From Candidatus Cloacimonas sp. 4484_140 (GTDB lineage: Bacteria > Cloacimonadota > Cloacimonadia > JGIOTU-2), in NCBI GenBank assembly GCA_002049945.1, contig MVCT01000033.1, positions 1 through 8,929 on the forward strand: a DNA stretch of 8,929 nt, in the 5' to 3' direction. Below the pieces are notes generated by a model. That model made no database searches. It had not been told where the DNA came from and saw nothing but the letters and a program-made list of their open reading frames with translations. A program made the position numbers and the translations under genes. Below, piece after piece: positions 6,445-8,929 of this stretch. Positions within the stretch are counted from its first letter, which is position 1. Each line of letters begins with the position of its first letter.

Positions 6445-6864
6445 ATGATAGAAAAAAAATACGACTCGATCTATTGTATCAGAATGCTTCATGGCGAGGA
6501 TTTTCTGTCTCAGCTCAATTCCCTTGCAGAGAAGCAGGATCTGAAAAATGCGATTATCATAAATGGTGTGGGCATGCTCAAGGGCGCTAAGATCGGTTAT
6601 TATCGTGATGGAACTTATCAGATAAAGACGATCAGCGATCCAGCAGAGTTGGTTTCTACCAGCGGTGATATGTATATCAATCCTGCTGGCAAGCATGAGT
6701 GGCATGTGCACGTGGCTCTTGCAGAGCGGTCTCACGAGATGCTTGGTGGGCATCTGCTCGGAGGAATTGTGTGGAATACCGCAGAACTTTTCCTGCAGAT
6801 AATACCAGATGCGAGATTCGTTCGCGAGACCGAAAAAGAAAATCTTCGATTAAATTTCAAATAG
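6445..6864 (+). CDS. PPC/DUF296 domain protein
   Basis: A 139-residue protein consisting almost wholly of a PPC (plants and prokaryotes conserved, DUF296) domain. The signature is HGEDFLSQL (16-24), INGVGMLKGAKIGYY (39-53), then WHVHVAL (86-92), GGHLLGG (101-107) and WNTAELFL (110-117). His87, His89 and His103 match the conserved histidines that bind metal in bacterial relatives. In plant AT-hook proteins this domain mediates assembly and transcription control. Bacterial single-domain members have no settled function. I chose ATG 6445 over an in-frame TTG at 6415, because the latter lies inside serA and adds ten unconserved residues. No clear ribosome-binding site precedes it, which may mean translation is linked to serA, 13 bases upstream. 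It is the last gene before the terminator. Confidence 0.82.
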   Translation: MIEKKYDSIYCIRMLHGEDFLSQLNSLAEKQDLKNAIIINGVGMLKGAKIGYYRDGTYQIKTISDPAELVSTSGDMYINPAGKHEWHVHVALAERSHEMLGGHLLGGIVWNTAELFLQIIPDARFVRETEKENLRLNFK

Positions 6865-6876
6865 CATTAAACCTTT

Positions 6877-6920
6877 GGGCAGGTTGATCAAAGAAATGGA
6901 TCGCCTGCCCGTTTTTCTTT
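6877..6920 (+). terminator. Rho-independent terminator of the six-gene run
   Basis: GGGCAGG (6877-6883) pairs perfectly with CCTGCCC (6904-6910). An inner GATC (6886-6889) pairs with GATC (6899-6902) across a small TT/G internal loop. The stem is followed by GTTTTTCTTT. It begins 12 bases after the PPC stop codon and lies well before the next ribosome-binding site, so it separates the upstream operon from the M1 peptidase gene. There is no matching A-tract on the left, so it looks one-directional. Confidence 0.9.
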
Positions 6921-6951
6921 AAAGGATTTCATTAATATTTTAATGTGGTTC

Positions 6952-6959
6952 AAAGGAGG
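6952..6959 (+). promoter_or_regulatory. Strong Shine-Dalgarno of the M1 peptidase gene
   Basis: AAAGGAGG lies six bases before the ATG at 6966 and is the strongest ribosome-binding site in the window. Between the terminator and this site are only about 30 AT-rich bases. TAATAT at 6933-6938 could be a -10 element, but I see no good -35 at normal spacing, so the promoter itself is not called. Confidence 0.75.
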
Positions 6960-6965
6960 CACTCA

Positions 6966-8929
6966 ATGAAGAAATATATAGTATTTCTTTTGATTTTTCT
7001 GTTCATGTTTTCTATAACACTTTTAGCAGACTATCTTCCCCGCGAACTCTTCCATAAAGATGTATCACAACAACATTTTTACACCCATCGCGCTGATTCG
7101 TTGCACGGCTTTGACATGCAGCATTATGATATCACGATTGAATTATTTCCAACTACACATTATGTCGAAGGAAATGTCTTTGCAGAAGTCACTGCCACAG
7201 AAAACGGTCTGTCCGAGATCGCCTATGAATTAGAAAGTCTCGATGTAACCGATGTTAGTGTGAATGGAACTACGGCAGTATACACATATACAGACGGCAT
7301 TCTGACAATTACATTGGATCAGACCTATTCAATTGGGGAAAATTTTACCACACAGGTTTTTTACGAAGGATATCCCGTGCTCAGCAATGACGGCTACAGC
7401 ACAGGTATACACTGGTCATCATACATTTATACTTATTCCGATCCAAACGGAGCGCGTTACTGGTGGCCCGGGTATGACCACCCGTGGGATAAAGCAACTA
7501 CGAAAACTATTATAACAGTTCCAGATGACCTGATTGTTGCCTCAAACGGTTTGCTTGAGAGTGAAGTAGATAATGGGAACGGCACTAAAACCTTCACCTG
7601 GGATAATACTGATCCGATCGCGACCTATCTTGTTTCCATTTGCATCGGTGCATACAGCACGTTTGAGCAGACCTATCCTGGAGTGCCTATCATTAACTAT
7701 GTATATCCAGGTCATCTTGGCGCTGCACAGAACGATTTTGCCTGTATTCCAGTTGCAATGAGCATCTTTGAAAACCGTTTTGGAGAATATCCCTGGCAAA
7801 AATACGGCGCAGCAGAATGTAATATCTTTGGCGGTTATGGCGGCATGGAGCATCAAACTATGACCTCTATCGGAAATGGACTTATCAACGGATATGGAAC
7901 TTATGAAATGATCTTCGTGCACGAGCTCGGACATCAATGGTTTGGAGACTGCCTGACGCCACTGACATGGAAGGATGTATGGCTTTCCGAAGGATACGCC
8001 ACATATTCCGAAGCCCTTTATATAGAAGGCACAGAAGGATATGATGCGATGTGCAATTATGTGCAGTCATCATTTCATACATACTATCTGAATTGGGCAG
8101 GAAGCAACACTTATACCGTATATGATCCCCCATACCTGATGTATTTCACACCGGCAACCTATGAAAAACCTGCATCCGTGTTGCACATGATACGGCTAGC
8201 AGTGGGCGACAGCACATTCTTTGATATTCTGCAAACATACTTCTCGCTTTACAAGAACGGCTGTGTGATCACTGAAGATTTCAAATCTGTGTGCGAGGAT
8301 GTTAGCGGACGAGATTTTGAAGACTTCTTTGAGGGCTGGATCTATGGAAGCGGTGTACCGAGTTTTGAATATGCATATCTGAAAACCGATGGCTCTTTGC
8401 GTGATCCCGACCTGCTCATGATAAGCCGATCAACTTCTCCCACTACCAGCCAGTTTTATATGACAATCCCATTTGGAGTTACAACATCATCCGGTACAGA
8501 AACAATCCTAATGGAAACAGAACCAGAATTCACATATGCGGAATATACAATTGGTGATGATATTTTGGAAATTGAATTCGATCCCGATTACTGGATATTG
8601 GACAGAGGGAATACCTATATGCTTCCTGAACTCACTTCAGCGCTTCCGGGTAACAGCATGGTATCTCTCATGTGGGAAGAGTTCCCCAACATCATTTCCC
8701 AGGGTGAAAATCTCAGTGAAGATTTTGTGATTATCGCAGAAGTACCCGGGGATCAGCTTGGTTACGTGGATTTTGATGTCGTGAACGGTACTACATACTA
8801 TTATAAGATTTCATACGGTGTGGTTTCCGGTTATTTTTCCGGGGAAACAGAGCATTCGAACATACTCTCTGCAACTCCCATCAGCTTCCCGATGGATCAG
8901 GGCATTCTTGTGGTTGATGAAACAAAGAA
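6966..8929 (+). CDS. Secreted M1 family aminopeptidase (3' end cut by window)
   Basis: An open frame of 654 codons without a stop, continuing past the right edge. It is predicted to release N-terminal residues from peptides outside the cytoplasm. Residues 1-21 form a signal peptide with a long hydrophobic core ending TLLA. An N-terminal beta domain covers about 50-230. The catalytic domain has GGMEH at 292-296 in place of the usual GAMEN exopeptidase motif (Glu295 kept), HELGH at 319-323 with zinc ligands His319 and His323, the third ligand Glu342 in WLSEGYA, and the transition-state Tyr399 in YEKP, so it should be active. After about residue 465 the large helical domain of PepN or ERAP enzymes is absent. 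Instead come beta-rich modules, including a fibronectin-III-like stretch (about 555-640), and then the start of another module at GILVVDE (646-652). A sorting domain like that of the M14 protein is expected beyond the edge but not seen. It is transcribed separately from the upstream operon. Confidence 0.92.
   Translation, partial: MKKYIVFLLIFLFMFSITLLADYLPRELFHKDVSQQHFYTHRADSLHGFDMQHYDITIELFPTTHYVEGNVFAEVTATENGLSEIAYELESLDVTDVSVNGTTAVYTYTDGILTITLDQTYSIGENFTTQVFYEGYPVLSNDGYSTGIHWSSYIYTYSDPNGARYWWPGYDHPWDKATTKTIITVPDDLIVASNGLLESEVDNGNGTKTFTWDNTDPIATYLVSICIGAYSTFEQTYPGVPIINYVYPGHLGAAQNDFACIPVAMSIFENRFGEYPWQKYGAAECNIFGGYGGMEHQTMTSIGNGLINGYGTYEMIFVHELGHQWFGDCLTPLTWKDVWLSEGYATYSEALYIEGTEGYDAMCNYVQSSFHTYYLNWAGSNTYTVYDPPYLMYFTPATYEKPASVLHMIRLAVGDSTFFDILQTYFSLYKNGCVITEDFKSVCEDVSGRDFEDFFEGWIYGSGVPSFEYAYLKTDGSLRDPDLLMISRSTSPTTSQFYMTIPFGVTTSSGTETILMETEPEFTYAEYTIGDDILEIEFDPDYWILDRGNTYMLPELTSALPGNSMVSLMWEEFPNIISQGENLSEDFVIIAEVPGDQLGYVDFDVVNGTTYYYKISYGVVSGYFSGETEHSNILSATPISFPMDQGILVVDETK

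Noticed and set aside
6699..6887. 62-codon + strand open frame inside the PPC gene reaching the terminator
   Set aside because: It is out of frame with a conserved PPC domain and runs into the terminator stem, so it is a shadow frame.

Overview
The window looks like a piece of a Gram-negative, anaerobic, peptide-using bacterium of the Fibrobacteres-Chlorobi-Bacteroidetes (FCB) superphylum. A Cloacimonas-like member (Cloacimonadota) is my best guess. The basis is a secreted zinc carboxypeptidase ending in a type IX secretion (Por) style C-terminal sorting domain with an FPNPF motif and a WDGKDEKG / SAGLYFYQI ending, moderately AT-rich DNA, and a second secreted peptidase with extra beta-rich modules. 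The taxon is inferred from style and memory, not from a search.

Layout. Bases 1-393 hold no gene I can support, but are unusually rich in inverted repeats. From 394 to 6864 six genes run head to tail on the + strand with gaps of -4, 3, 18, 18 and 13 bases: a predicted ATP-type 6-phosphofructokinase, a predicted PPi-type phosphofructokinase overlapping it by ATGA, a small SpoVG-like protein, a secreted M14 carboxypeptidase, a short D-3-phosphoglycerate dehydrogenase, and a stand-alone PPC/DUF296 protein. A clear Rho-independent terminator at 6877-6920 closes this run, so it is a likely operon. A second unit then starts with its own strong ribosome-binding site: a secreted M1 aminopeptidase (from 6966) that runs off the right edge.

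How the genes fit together. The two phosphofructokinases carry different phosphoryl-donor signatures (GGDGS versus GGDDT), which suggests one ATP-driven glycolytic enzyme and one reversible PPi enzyme that could serve both glycolysis and gluconeogenesis. SerA would draw 3-phosphoglycerate from the same pathway toward serine. The M14 and M1 enzymes would trim peptides from opposite ends outside the cytoplasm and supply amino acids. The SpoVG-like and PPC proteins are possible nucleic-acid-binding or regulatory partners; their roles here are unknown.

I see no tRNA, rRNA, CRISPR array, transposase or phage gene. Nothing here is clearly a new defence or mobile system. The points most worth a second look are the paired PFKs with opposite donor signatures, the SpoVG-like gene coupled to them, and the palindrome-rich leader.
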